A stretch of 64,000 bases of DNA. Origin: Enemella evansiae. GTDB taxonomy: Bacteria > Actinomycetota > Actinomycetes > Propionibacteriales > Propionibacteriaceae. The position numbers were made by a program, and so were the translations under genes. Under the pieces are notes generated by a model. That model made no database searches. It saw only the letters and a program-made list of their open reading frames with translations, and was not told the origin of the DNA. The stretch's first letter is position 1. Each line of letters opens with the position of its first letter. The stretch spans positions 1-64,000 of the forward strand of contig NZ_NMVP01000038.1 of assembly GCF_002250705.1 (NCBI RefSeq). Reading direction: 5' to 3'. Of the stretch, positions 24,916 to 34,096 are shown piece after piece.

Positions 24916-25903
24916 GGGTCAGCTCCTCGCTACCGCGGTCGAACTCGCGCAGGTCCCCGGTCACCCCACGGTTCGCGGCCCGCCGGCCGGGACCTGCCAC
25001 ATAGGCGACGAAGAGCGCCAGCGCCAGGACACCGATCCCGATCCGGGCCCAGGCCGGCAGCCCCGAGGGGGTGACGAAGGCCTCGATCAGCCCGGAGAGG
25101 GCGAGCACCACCGCCAGCCCCAGCACCACGGTCATCGCGGTCCGCCCCCAGTGGGCGAGGGAGGCGCCCCGGGTCCGATCGCCCGGCGCCACCCACGCCC
25201 AGAACAACCGCAACCCCACCGCCGCCGCGCAGAACACCACCGTCAGCTCCAACAGCCCGTGCGGCAGGATCAGCCCGAAGAACAGGCCCGCCCGGTCGGG
25301 CCGGATCATCACCGAGGCGATGACCGCCAGGTTCACCAGATTCTGGAACAGGATCATGATCACCGGGAAACCGAGCACGCCGACCACGATGCACTGTGCA
25401 GCCACCCAGGCGTTGTTGGTCCACACCCGCAGCGCGAAGCTGCCGGCCGCGTTCTCGCTGTAGTACTTCTCGAAGTCCACCTCGATCAGCGACCGGAGCT
25501 GTTCGGGCGACATCAGCGCGTTCTCGACCCGCGGATTCGCCAGGAACCACCAGGTGAGCAGGGCCACCGCGAGCACGTTCAGCCCCCAGCTCCAGCACAG
25601 CCAGCGACGCATCCGCCACAGCGCGGCCGGGAAGTCCTGGCCGAGGAACCGGCCGATGGTGGCCGGGCCGAGCGGCTGGGCGGGGGCGGTCCGGTGCCGG
25701 GCCCGGGCCAGCAGCGCGGACAACCAGGCCACCAGTGCGGGGTCGGGGGAGGCCGCGCGCAGTTCGGCCAACTGGGAGCCGATCCGGGCGTACAGATCGA
25801 GCATCCGGTCCGCTTCGGCGGCGGTGAGCCGGCGCCGTTTCAGCAGCTCCTCGAGTTCGCGCCACTGCGGTTCGTTGGCGGTGATGAAGGCATCCAGATC
25901 CAT
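24908..25903 (-). CDS. SpoIIM-like membrane protein
   Basis: A 331-aa protein with a soluble N-terminal helical region (DLDAFITANEPQWRELEELL) and about six transmembrane helices. It has the stage II sporulation protein M fold (PF01944), with FGLILPHGLLELTVVFCAAAVG matching the conserved glycine/histidine-rich segment. No sporulation genes accompany it; in actinobacteria such genes occur with RDD and MoxR/DUF58 partners. The ATG overlaps the DUF58 stop by one base. Confidence 0.85.
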   Translation of the reverse strand: MDLDAFITANEPQWRELEELLKRRRLTAAEADRMLDLYARIGSQLAELRAASPDPALVAWLSALLARARHRTAPAQPLGPATIGRFLGQDFPAALWRMRRWLCWSWGLNVLAVALLTWWFLANPRVENALMSPEQLRSLIEVDFEKYYSENAAGSFALRVWTNNAWVAAQCIVVGVLGFPVIMILFQNLVNLAVIASVMIRPDRAGLFFGLILPHGLLELTVVFCAAAVGLRLFWAWVAPGDRTRGASLAHWGRTAMTVVLGLAVVLALSGLIEAFVTPSGLPAWARIGIGVLALALFVAYVAGPGRRAANRGVTGDLREFDRGSEELTRG

Positions 25904-27243
25904 CAGAGCCTCCCCTGGGCCTTGAGCAGCAGATAGTGGTCGGCGAGCCGGGCCGGGAGCTCGTCGGGGGCGGCGTCCAGCACGGTCACCCCGAGCCCGG
26001 ACAGCACCTCGATCATCCGCATCCGCTCGGCCAGCGAGCGTTCGGCGGCCGCGGCGGTGTAGACCTGATCGACCGAGTCGTACGCCGCCTCCCCGGCCAG
26101 GGCGTCCAGGCCCGGATCGCGGACCGAGGCGATCACGATCCGCGAGCGGTGCGCCATCCCCGCCAGTACCGGCAGCAGCGATTCGCGGACCGGTTGCGGT
26201 TCCAGCGGGGTGACCAGCACGATCAGCGAGGCCCGGCGGCCGGCGCGGGCGATCTCACCGCCCAGGCTGGTCCAGTCGGCCTCCGAGAGCGCCGCCTGCA
26301 GCGGGCTCATGCTGCGGCTCAGGGCGGGCAGCAGGTCATGGCGGGCCAGCCCGCTGACCCGGGCCCGCAGTCGCCGGTCGCCGGCCAGGAAGGTGACCTT
26401 GTCACCGGCACGCGCGCTCAGCGCGCTGAGCAGCAGGACCGCATCCATGCCGGCGTCGAGGCGGGGGATGTCGGTGTCCGGATCGGCCCGCCGGGCGGCG
26501 TCGGCGCTCGGGGCGACCCGGCCGGCGGAGAGCCGGGAGGTGTCCAGCAGCACGGTGATCCGGCGGTCGCGTTCGGGCTGCCAGGTCCGCACCACCAGCT
26601 CGCGGCGTCGGGCGCTGGCGCGCCAGTCGAGGGAGCGCACATCATCGCCGCGGACGTAGTCGCGCAGGGAGTCGAACTCGGTGCCCTGGCCGCGGGTACG
26701 CACCGCCGAGCGGCCGTCGAGTTCGCGGAGCCGGGCCAGCCGGCTCGGCAGTTGGCGGCGGGATTCGAAGGCGGGCAGCACCTGCAGCTCCCCGGGCACC
26801 TCGATACTGCGCTGGCGGGCGGCCAGGCCGAGCGGGCCGAACAGCCGCAGGGTCACCCGGTCGCTGCGCAGCAGGCCGCGCCGGGTCGGGGTGAGCCGGG
26901 TCCGGAACCGGGCCAGCCGGCGGGCCGGAACGGTGAGCCGGTGCCGGTCGCCGGCCGGTTCGGCGGCACCGGCCGAGGGCTGCCAGGCATCGCGCAGCAC
27001 CCCGCGGAGCCGGCGTTCGGCGTACACCCGCAGCTCGGTCTCGACGCTCTCCCCCCAACGGATCGGGCCGAGCGGCGCACGGGAGAGCCGCACCTGCTGC
27101 GGTGCCGGGGCCAACACCAGATCGAGCACCGTGAGCAGCAGGCACAGCCCCACCCACACCAGCACCGTGGTGCGGGTCGGCCAGACCAGCACCGGCAGCA
27201 GACCGGCGAGCAGCAGCCAGATCAGCCGTGGCGAAACGGCCAT
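25903..27243 (-). CDS. DUF58 (VWA-like) protein partner of MoxR
   Basis: A 446-aa protein with two N-terminal helices (LIWLLLAGLLPVLVWP, TTVLVWVGLCLLLTVLDLVL), then a domain ending in the DUF58 signature FDSLRDYVRGDDVRSLDWRA followed by a VWA-like fold with ITVLLDTSRLSAGR (MIDAS-like DxS). DUF58/MoxR pairs form AAA+ chaperone systems that assemble or activate envelope complexes. TGATG overlaps at both ends show translational coupling with the moxR-like and SpoIIM-like genes. Confidence 0.9.
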   Translation of the reverse strand: MAVSPRLIWLLLAGLLPVLVWPTRTTVLVWVGLCLLLTVLDLVLAPAPQQVRLSRAPLGPIRWGESVETELRVYAERRLRGVLRDAWQPSAGAAEPAGDRHRLTVPARRLARFRTRLTPTRRGLLRSDRVTLRLFGPLGLAARQRSIEVPGELQVLPAFESRRQLPSRLARLRELDGRSAVRTRGQGTEFDSLRDYVRGDDVRSLDWRASARRRELVVRTWQPERDRRITVLLDTSRLSAGRVAPSADAARRADPDTDIPRLDAGMDAVLLLSALSARAGDKVTFLAGDRRLRARVSGLARHDLLPALSRSMSPLQAALSEADWTSLGGEIARAGRRASLIVLVTPLEPQPVRESLLPVLAGMAHRSRIVIASVRDPGLDALAGEAAYDSVDQVYTAAAAERSLAERMRMIEVLSGLGVTVLDAAPDELPARLADHYLLLKAQGRL

Positions 27244-28211
27244 CAGCGTGGTACCGGGACGGATTCGATGGCGCTGGTCAGGACCGAGTCGATCGTGGTG
27301 CCCTCCAGTTCGGCCTCCGGGCGCAGGCTCAACCGGTGCGCCCAGGTCGCCGAGGCGAGCGCCTTCACATCATCGGGAGTGACGAAGTCGCGGCCGGCGA
27401 GCCAGGCCCAGGCGCGGCCGGTGGCCAGCAGTGCGGTGGCCGCCCGCGGGCTCACCCCGGCGGCCAGCGACGGCAGCGCCCGGGTGGCGCGGGCGAGATC
27501 GACGATGTAGGCCACCACCTCCGGAGCGACGGCCACCGACCGGACGCTCTGCTGGGCCCGGTCGATGTCCTCGGCACCGGCGAGCGGCTCGATCGGCAAC
27601 TGGCGCGGATCGAATCCGGCCGCGTGTCGGCTGACCACCTCGATCTCCGCGGCGCGCGGCGGGATCGGCAGGATCGCCTTGATCAGGAACCGGTCCAGCT
27701 GCGCCTCCGGCAGGGGATAGGTGCCCTCCTGCTCCAGCGGGTTCTGGGTGGCGGCCACCAGGAAGGGTTCGGGCAGTGCGCGGGTCACGCCGTCGGCCGA
27801 CACCTGCCGCTCCTCCATCGCCTCCAGCAACGCCGCCTGGGTCTTCGGTGGGGTGCGGTTGATCTCATCGGCCAGCAGGATCTGGGTGAACACCGGGCCG
27901 GGGCGGAAGCTGAAATCGGCGCTGCGGTTGTCATAGACCAACGAGCCGGTGACATCACCGGGCATCATGTCGGCGGTGAACTGGATCCGCCGGGTGGTCA
28001 GTGACAGGGAGGCGGCCAGGGTGCGGATCAGCAGGGTCTTGGCCACCCCCGGTACGCCCTCCAGCAGCACGTGGCCGCGGGCGATCAGGCCGATCAGCAG
28101 GCCGGCGACCGCCTGGTCCTGGCCGAGGACCACCGAGGCGACCTGATCGCGGACCGCCTGGATCCGTGCGCGGGCCAGATCGGCCTCAGTCCTGGGGAGC
28201 TGGTCGGTCAT
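27243..28211 (-). CDS. MoxR-family AAA+ ATPase
   Basis: A 322-aa ATPase. Walker A is GVPGVAKT (residues 52-59), Walker B ILLADEINR, sensor 1 VAATQNP with the MoxR-typical PLPEAQLDRFL, and a lid domain at the C-terminus. MoxR ATPases work with VWA proteins to mature or remodel client proteins. ATG 28211 is used; frames continuing upstream overlap the DUF4350 gene by far more than the 26 nt seen here. It is the central enzyme of the eight-gene locus. Confidence 0.93.
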   Translation of the reverse strand: MTDQLPRTEADLARARIQAVRDQVASVVLGQDQAVAGLLIGLIARGHVLLEGVPGVAKTLLIRTLAASLSLTTRRIQFTADMMPGDVTGSLVYDNRSADFSFRPGPVFTQILLADEINRTPPKTQAALLEAMEERQVSADGVTRALPEPFLVAATQNPLEQEGTYPLPEAQLDRFLIKAILPIPPRAAEIEVVSRHAAGFDPRQLPIEPLAGAEDIDRAQQSVRSVAVAPEVVAYIVDLARATRALPSLAAGVSPRAATALLATGRAWAWLAGRDFVTPDDVKALASATWAHRLSLRPEAELEGTTIDSVLTSAIESVPVPR

Positions 28212-29346
28212 GACGGTCCTTTCCTGGGTGCGGTTCGGTGGCATCGGTGGGGCCGCCGTGCGGGGCGGCCAGGGCGGCGAGCGCCCGGGCCTGCTCCAGC
28301 AGCTCCCGGTCGGTGGCGGGGGCGGGGCCGGTGAGCAGCTCAGCGATCTCGGCGCTCGGTCGGCCGGTCTCGGCGGCGGCGTGGCGGATGAGGTCGGCGG
28401 TCGGGGCGTCGCGGCCCAACCGGGCGCGGCGGGCCAGTCGGCGTCGGCAGCCCTCGCGGAGCCTGGCCAGGGCGTACGCCCGATCTCCGGAGCGTTGATA
28501 GAGGCGGCCGCGGCCCAGGGTGGTCTCGATGGCGCGGACCACCACCGGCATCGGTTCGGTGGCCAGCGGGCCCAGCCGGCGACCGGCGACGAACACCAGG
28601 GCCACCGCGGCCAGCCCGGCCAGCCAGACCGCGGGGCCGAACCAGTCCGGGATCGGGGAGGCGGCCTCACCCGGGACCAGGTCGTCGGGGGAGGGGACGT
28701 ACCAGATCACCCGTGGTCGTTCGCCGAGCAGCCGCAGCGCGAACGCGGCATTGTCCTGGTCGATCACCTGGGCGTTGCTGAAGGCCTCGCTGGTACCGAC
28801 CAGGGTCGTCTGCCCGAGGGTCAGCAGCCCGGCGCCTGCGGGGTCGGTGAAACAGCCGCCGGCGGGGGCCGGGTCCGGGGCGGGATCGGTTCGGGTGTAG
28901 CTCTGTTCGAACCCGGACACCCGGCCGGGGAAGCGATCGCAGCCGGCCGCCCGGGTGTCGACCAGCGGCTCCTCGATCCGGACCCCGTCGATGCCCAGAT
29001 CGGTCAGGGTGCGCGGGGTCGGGGTGAGCAGCACCAGCTGCCCGGCCGAGGAGGCCCGGTCGGCCAGGTCCGCGGCGGCGGATTCGGTGAGTCGGTCGGT
29101 GCGGGCGACGAGCACGGTGGTGTTCGCGTCCACGGCGGTGAGCTGGTCGCGGCGACGCGCCTCGTCGACCTGGATGCCCTGCTGGCGGAGCACCTGGGCC
29201 ACCGCCCGGGTGCCGGGGCGGCCGAAGTTGTCCGGATCGCCGGCGACCTGGTTCCCCCGGTCGGGGGTGAGCAGGGTGATGCCGAGCACCACGAGCAGCA
29301 GCACCAGCGGGGCCAGCAGCCACGCCAGCTTCCGGCGCCGGGTCAC
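28186..29346 (-). CDS. DUF4350 domain membrane protein
   Basis: A 386-aa protein. An N-terminal helix (KLAWLLAPLVLLLVVLGITLL) is followed by an extracytoplasmic domain starting NFGRPGTRAVAQVLRQQGIQ, the GATase-like DUF4350 fold with GSSEAF-like VGTSEAFSNAQVIDQDNAAF. A second helix (WFGPAVWLAGLAAVALVFVA) and a cytosolic helical tail follow. Function unknown. The GTG overlaps the DUF4129 stop by 4 nt and the 3' end overlaps moxR by 26 nt, so the proteins are probably produced together. Confidence 0.85.
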   Translation of the reverse strand: MTRRRKLAWLLAPLVLLLVVLGITLLTPDRGNQVAGDPDNFGRPGTRAVAQVLRQQGIQVDEARRRDQLTAVDANTTVLVARTDRLTESAAADLADRASSAGQLVLLTPTPRTLTDLGIDGVRIEEPLVDTRAAGCDRFPGRVSGFEQSYTRTDPAPDPAPAGGCFTDPAGAGLLTLGQTTLVGTSEAFSNAQVIDQDNAAFALRLLGERPRVIWYVPSPDDLVPGEAASPIPDWFGPAVWLAGLAAVALVFVAGRRLGPLATEPMPVVVRAIETTLGRGRLYQRSGDRAYALARLREGCRRRLARRARLGRDAPTADLIRHAAAETGRPSAEIAELLTGPAPATDRELLEQARALAALAAPHGGPTDATEPHPGKDRHDRPAPQD

Positions 29347-29981
29347 ACGGCCGCCAGGTCGGGGGTGGCCTCGCGCAGCCGGTGCTCCAGCTCGCTGACC
29401 CGCGCCAGGTCCGCCGCGGAGCAGAGCTGCTGGAGTCCGTCGGGATGATGCACCGCGTAGCGGGCCAGGGCGAACCGGTCGGCGGCGAACCCGAGATCGG
29501 TCTCCTGCGGGAACACCGCGCCGAGCTGCTCGGCCGCTTCGCGGATCGTCATGCCGTCGTGCAGGTCGAGCAGGCCGCGTTCGGCCGAGCCGGCGATCAG
29601 GGCCCGCACGGTCTCCAGGACCGCACGGTCCGACTCGCCGGCCTCGGCGGCGGCGACCGCGTCCCGGCGATGGTCCGCGGCGCTGCGCCGGGCCTCGGTC
29701 GCGGGCGGATCGGCCGGCGTGCCCGACCGGGCCGCGCGGGGCCAGAATCGGCGTACCAGAAGGAAAAGCGCGATGATCGCGACGGCGAGCACGACGGCCA
29801 CCACCGCGGTCTCCTGCCAGGCGGAGGTGCCGCGGCCGCGGAACAACGAGGCGAGCAGATTCTGCAGCCACTCCTGCAGCAGGGTCAGCGGATTCACACC
29901 CAGCCGGTAGTCACCGTTGGCCAGCTCCTCGCGCAGCAGCCGCTCCGCGGTCTCGGGATCCGGGGTCAGCGGGGGTGCCAC
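29343..29981 (-). CDS. DUF4129 domain membrane protein
   Basis: A 212-aa protein with one transmembrane helix (VAVVLAVAIIALFLLVRRFW) and a C-terminal DUF4129 domain (GMTIREAAEQLGAVFPQETD, FALARYAVHH). The family is found with transglutaminase or MoxR/DUF58 genes in actinobacteria. The GTG start at 29981 overlaps the upstream gene by 16 nt. Function is unknown; linkage suggests a subunit of the MoxR-associated envelope complex. Confidence 0.85.
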   Translation of the reverse strand: MAPPLTPDPETAERLLREELANGDYRLGVNPLTLLQEWLQNLLASLFRGRGTSAWQETAVVAVVLAVAIIALFLLVRRFWPRAARSGTPADPPATEARRSAADHRRDAVAAAEAGESDRAVLETVRALIAGSAERGLLDLHDGMTIREAAEQLGAVFPQETDLGFAADRFALARYAVHHPDGLQQLCSAADLARVSELEHRLREATPDLAAV

Positions 29982-31120
29982 GGGGTGCCCTCGGGTGCCG
30001 GTCGGTGGGCGGCGATCAGCTCGGCATCGTAGGCCTCCGCCCGCATCCGCCGGTCGACATAGATCATCGTCCTGATCGACGCCAGATAGGGCTGGGTGAG
30101 GGCGACGGTGATGGCCTGGGTCAGCGCGATGGTGACGATGGCGAGTCGCGGGACCTGCTCCTGGCCACCGGTCGCGGTCGCCACCAGCGGCAGGATGAAG
30201 CTGACCGCGGTGCTCAGCACCTGCGCCGCGGTGCTGGCGATCAGGCCGGCCACCAGGATGGTCGCGAAGGTGATCCAGAAGGCTCGCCGGGTCAGGGCGA
30301 AGGAGCGCCTGATCGCCGAGATGATGCCGGCCCGTTCCACGATCACCAGGATCGGGGAGAGCAGCAGCCGGATGCTGAGCCAGGTCATCGCCACCACGCT
30401 GGCCAGCAGCAGCGCGATGCCGCCGATCAGCAGACCCAGGTCTGGGTCACCGTCGCCGCTCAGCACCAGGGCGGCGATCAGCAGGCCGGTGCCCAGGGCG
30501 AGGATGAGCAGTTGGGCGAGGCTGAGCACCACGGCGATGAGCAGGTAGGGCAGGATCCGACCGCGGACCCGGCGCCAGAGTTCACCGAGGCCGGGGCGGT
30601 GCCCCTGTACGCCGGCCATCGTGGCCCCGGCGGCGAGCGGGGTGATCGCCAGATCGGCGAGCAGCGGCAGCAGCATCGGCACCATCAGCAGCCCCACGGC
30701 CCGCGACAGGGCGCCCAGATCGGGGTTGTCGGTGTCGAGGAAGTTCAGGTCGGCGCTGGCCAGCCAGGCCAGCGGGGTGGTGATGACCGCGATCACGCCG
30801 AGCAGGAGCAGCGGGACCAGCACCATTGCCTTCGGGCTCCAGCGGTAGGTGCGGAACGCGCCCTCCAGGACCCCGGTGAAACCCAGCGGGTGCAGCGGGA
30901 CGGTACCGGGCCGCAGCCAGTTCTGGACGGGTGGGCGGCCGACCGGTGGCCGCGGCGGCAGCTGGTTCGGCCCACCGGGGGGTCCGGGAGGGAACGCCGA
31001 GGGGCCGGACGGGGACGGGCCGGACGGGGATTGGCCGGGCGGGGTCGGTCGGTCTGCTCCGGGGGCCTCACCCCAGGGGTGGGGTACCGGTCCGGTTCCG
31101 GGCGGTGGCGAACTCGACAT
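29966..31120 (-). CDS. Multi-pass membrane protein, GPDPase membrane-domain-like
   Basis: A 384-aa protein with a Pro/Gly/Ser-rich cytosolic N-terminus (about 1-75, PSGPSPSGPS repeats), then a domain opening RPGTVPLHPLGFTGVLEGAF and six transmembrane helices. The AGIISAIRRSFALTRRAFW segment between helices matches the glycerophosphoryldiester phosphodiesterase membrane-domain family, which lacks a catalytic domain here. It is the first gene of the MoxR locus. An AGGAG-like site (AAGGAGCTGG) precedes the ATG, so its promoter lies in 31121-31217. Confidence 0.8.
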   Translation of the reverse strand: MSSSPPPGTGPVPHPWGEAPGADRPTPPGQSPSGPSPSGPSAFPPGPPGGPNQLPPRPPVGRPPVQNWLRPGTVPLHPLGFTGVLEGAFRTYRWSPKAMVLVPLLLLGVIAVITTPLAWLASADLNFLDTDNPDLGALSRAVGLLMVPMLLPLLADLAITPLAAGATMAGVQGHRPGLGELWRRVRGRILPYLLIAVVLSLAQLLILALGTGLLIAALVLSGDGDPDLGLLIGGIALLLASVVAMTWLSIRLLLSPILVIVERAGIISAIRRSFALTRRAFWITFATILVAGLIASTAAQVLSTAVSFILPLVATATGGQEQVPRLAIVTIALTQAITVALTQPYLASIRTMIYVDRRMRAEAYDAELIAAHRPAPEGTPWHPR

Positions 31121-31217
31121 CCAGCTCCTTGCGCGTCGGGTCCGGCCAACCTAACAGAACTCTCATATTGAGTGGAGTCGGCGTACGCGGCCCGCTGGAA
31201 AGGCCGTGGAGACGCGA

Positions 31218-31251
31218 AACCGGCGGCCGGCCCGTGGGCCGACCGCCGGTT
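31218..31251 (-). terminator. Hairpin terminator after the sugar ABC ATPase gene
   Basis: Arms at 31218-31233 and 31236-31251 pair over 16 positions with one mismatch and a 2-nt loop. On the minus strand the stem is followed by TTTCG. It lies between the ATPase stop and the start of the MoxR locus. Confidence 0.65.
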
Positions 31252-31305
31252 CGGCGGTGCATGTTCATCCCCGGGTGCCGGGGTGTGGGGCGGTGCCCCG
31301 CCGGG

Positions 31306-32400
31306 TCAGCTGACGCGGTCCCCGGTCTTGTTCGAGAACACGTGGATGTGATCGGGATCCACGCCGAGCCGCACCTGGGTGCCGCGCTGCGGTGGGCGCC
31401 GGGAGGAGATCCGGGCGACGATCTGCGGTGCCTGCAGCTGCTGGTCCTCGGTCAGCCCGGCCGGGGTGCCGTAGAGGTAGGCGTCCGCACCGAGTTCCTC
31501 GACCACGGCCACGTCCAGGCCGATGCCGGCACCGTCGGAGAGGGAGAAGTTCTCCGGGCGGATGCCCAGGGTGACATCGGTCTCGCTGCCCAGGTTGCCG
31601 AGCACCTCACGCGGCACCGGAACGACGAAGTCGCCGACCTTGACGCCGCCCTCGCTGACGGTGCCCTCCATCAGGTTCATCGCGGGCGAGCCGATGAAGC
31701 CGGCCACGAAGAGATTCTTCGGGGTGTCGTAGAGCGCCAGCGGGCTGTCCACCTGCTGCAGGATGCCGTCCTTCATCACCGCGACCCGGTCACCCATCGT
31801 CATCGCCTCGACCTGGTCGTGGGTGACGTAGACGGTGGTGACGCCGAGCCGGGTCTGCAGGGCGGCGATCTGGGTGCGGGTCGAGACGCGCAGCTTGGCG
31901 TCCAGGTTCGACAGCGGCTCGTCCATCAGGAAGACCTGCGGCTGCCGGACGATCGCGCGGCCCATCGCGACACGCTGTCGCTGACCACCCGAGAGCGCCT
32001 TCGGCTTGCGGCTCAGGTATTCCTCCAGGCCGAGCAGCTTCGCGGCCTCGGCGACGCGCTGCTCGCGCTCGGCCTTGGGCACGTTCTGCATCTTCAGGGC
32101 GAAGCCCATGTTCTCGCCCACCGTCATGTGCGGGTAGAGCGCGTAGTTCTGGAACACCATCGCGATGTCGCGGTCCTTGGGCGGCAGCGTGGTGACGTTC
32201 TTGTCGCCGATCATGATGTCACCGGCGTTGACCTCTTCGAGGCCGGCGAGCATCCGCAGCGAGGTGGACTTTCCGCAACCGGACGGTCCGACCAGGACCA
32301 TGAACTCGCCGTCACCGATCTCAAGATTGAGCTTGTCGACGGCGGGGTGGTCGGCGCCGGGGTAGACCCGGGTCGCGTCCCTGAAGCTGACTGAGGCCAT
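31306..32400 (-). CDS. Carbohydrate ABC transporter ATP-binding protein (UgpC/MsmK type)
   Basis: A 364-aa ATPase. Walker A is GPSGCGKST (38-46), the Q-loop FQNYALYPHMTV, signature LSGGQRQRVA, Walker B VFLMDEPLSNLD, H-loop VTHD. A C-terminal TOBE/regulatory domain (LGIRPENFSL) is typical of MalK-like subunits that energise many sugar importers. No permease or binding-protein genes are adjacent, so it probably serves distant transporters as a shared ATPase. ATG 32400 starts the canonical ASVSFRDATRVYPG. Confidence 0.92.
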   Translation of the reverse strand: MASVSFRDATRVYPGADHPAVDKLNLEIGDGEFMVLVGPSGCGKSTSLRMLAGLEEVNAGDIMIGDKNVTTLPPKDRDIAMVFQNYALYPHMTVGENMGFALKMQNVPKAEREQRVAEAAKLLGLEEYLSRKPKALSGGQRQRVAMGRAIVRQPQVFLMDEPLSNLDAKLRVSTRTQIAALQTRLGVTTVYVTHDQVEAMTMGDRVAVMKDGILQQVDSPLALYDTPKNLFVAGFIGSPAMNLMEGTVSEGGVKVGDFVVPVPREVLGNLGSETDVTLGIRPENFSLSDGAGIGLDVAVVEELGADAYLYGTPAGLTEDQQLQAPQIVARISSRRPPQRGTQVRLGVDPDHIHVFSNKTGDRVS

Positions 32401-32670
32401 GGGGCCACATCCTTTCCACGGGCAGGTACGTGCCCGACGATCCGTAGTGGAAATAAACGACAAGCCGACCACTCCGGTGGGGTCGGCGGGACCCATTGTT
32501 GCATCGCGTGTGGAACAGGTCACGTCGTCCGACCAGTTGAGACGGCTCCGTTATCTGTTACCGGTGGTCAGGATCGGCTCCGTCCTGCCATCCATCGAAC
32601 CCTCGGCGTACCAGTCGATTGCTGCGGGGCGCGATGGGTGCACCCAGGGATCGATGGATCGCGGGAAGGG

Positions 32671-34050
32671 TCAGCATTCGACGATGTTCACCGCCAGGCC
32701 ACCGCGCGCGGTCTCCTTGTACTTGACCTTCATGTCCGCTCCGGTCTGCATCATCGTGCGGACCACCTGGTCCAGGCTGACCTTCTGCGTGCCCTGGCCG
32801 TGCAGCGCCAACCGGGCGGCGGTGATCGCCTTGATCGATCCGACCGCATTCCGTTCGATGCAAGGAATCTGGACCAGTCCGCCGACCGGATCGCAGGTCA
32901 GTCCGAGGTGGTGCTCCATGCCGATCTCGGCGGCGCACTCGACCTGCTGCGGCGTACCGCCGAGGATCTCGGCCAGTGCTCCCGCCGCCATCGAGCAGGC
33001 GGTCCCGACCTCACCCTGGCAGCCCACCTCGGCCCCGGAGATCGAGGCGGTCTGGGCATAGATCGAGCCGATCGCACCGGCGGTGAGCAGGAAGCGGCGG
33101 ATCGCGGCGGCGTCCACGCCGGGTACGAACGAGACCGCATAGTGCAGCACCGCGGGGATGATCCCGGCCGCGCCGTTGGTCGGTGCGGTGACCACCCGGC
33201 CGCCGGCGGCGTTCTCCTCGTTCACCGCCAGCGCCCACAGGGTCACCCAGTCCATCGCCGCGAGCGGGTCGATCGGGCCGGGTTCACCACCGCGCCGGGT
33301 CAACCGGTGGTGCAGTTCGGCCGCGCGGCGGTGCACCTTGAGACCGCCGGGCAGGGTGCCGGTGGTCGCCTGGCCGTTGCCGATGCATTCGGCCATCACC
33401 TGCCAGATCCGGTCCAGTCCGGCATCCACCTCGGCCGGGGTGCGCCGCGCGCACTCGTTGGCGTACGCCAGCTCGCTGATCGACAGGCCGCTGTCGCGGC
33501 ACTGGGCGAGCAGGTCGGCTCCGGTGCTGAACGGATACGGGACCGGGGTCGGATCACGGGTCACCACCGGGGCGCCGGAGCCGTCGTCGTCGAGCACGAA
33601 GCCGCCGCCGATGGAGTAGTAGGTGCGCGCGATGAGTTCGCGGTCACCGGCGAACGCGGTGAAGGTCATCCCGTTCGGGTGGAAGGGGAGGGTACGCCGC
33701 CGGTGCAGCACCAGGTCGTGGTCGGGATCGAAGTCGATCTCGTGGCTGCCGTCGAGCAGCAGCCGGTGGGTCTCGGCGATCTCGGCGCTGCGCTGCGGGG
33801 CCGTCCGGGTGTCCACGGTCTCGGGATCCTCGCCCTCCAGCCCCCAGAGCACCGCACCCCGGGAACCGTGGCCGTGACCGGTCGCACCGAGCGACCCGAA
33901 CAGCTCCGCGCGGACCTTCGTGACCTGATCGAGCAGCCCATCGGAGGCCAGCCCGGCGGCGAACCGGGCAGCGGCCCGCATCGGCCCGACCGTGTGCGAA
34001 CTCGACGGTCCGATGCCGATCTTGAAGAGCTCGAAAACGCTGATGGTCAC
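32671..34050 (-). CDS. sdaA: L-serine ammonia-lyase (iron-sulfur, single chain)
   Basis: Converts L-serine to pyruvate and ammonia. The 459-aa product has the beta domain start SVFELFKIGIGPSSSHTVGP and an alpha domain with CQGEVGTACSMAAGALAEIL and GLTCDPVGGLVQIPCIERN, supplying Cys residues for the [4Fe-4S] cluster. Length matches the fused SdaA/B type. GTG 34050 is favoured: a CACACT -10 ends 7 nt upstream, pointing to a leaderless message. It is divergent from tdh, so serine and threonine breakdown genes share one promoter region. Confidence 0.94.
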   Translation of the reverse strand: MTISVFELFKIGIGPSSSHTVGPMRAAARFAAGLASDGLLDQVTKVRAELFGSLGATGHGHGSRGAVLWGLEGEDPETVDTRTAPQRSAEIAETHRLLLDGSHEIDFDPDHDLVLHRRRTLPFHPNGMTFTAFAGDRELIARTYYSIGGGFVLDDDGSGAPVVTRDPTPVPYPFSTGADLLAQCRDSGLSISELAYANECARRTPAEVDAGLDRIWQVMAECIGNGQATTGTLPGGLKVHRRAAELHHRLTRRGGEPGPIDPLAAMDWVTLWALAVNEENAAGGRVVTAPTNGAAGIIPAVLHYAVSFVPGVDAAAIRRFLLTAGAIGSIYAQTASISGAEVGCQGEVGTACSMAAGALAEILGGTPQQVECAAEIGMEHHLGLTCDPVGGLVQIPCIERNAVGSIKAITAARLALHGQGTQKVSLDQVVRTMMQTGADMKVKYKETARGGLAVNIVEC

Positions 34051-34057
34051 CCGCACC

Positions 34058-34090
34058 AGTGTGCCCAATATTCGAGACGGACGCTACAGT
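34058..34090. promoter_or_regulatory. Divergent sdaA/tdh leaderless promoters
   Basis: CACACT on the minus strand (34063-34058) ends 7 nt before the sdaA GTG. TACAGT on the plus strand (34085-34090) ends 6 nt before the tdh GTG. The start codons are only 46 bp apart, so the -35 regions overlap and the two genes may compete for or share regulators. Confidence 0.5.
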
Positions 34091-34096
34091 CTCGGT

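Noticed and set aside
32401..32670. Riboswitch or small gene upstream of the sugar ABC ATPase
   Set aside because: No conserved aptamer element or convincing short frame could be seen; it probably holds the promoter only.
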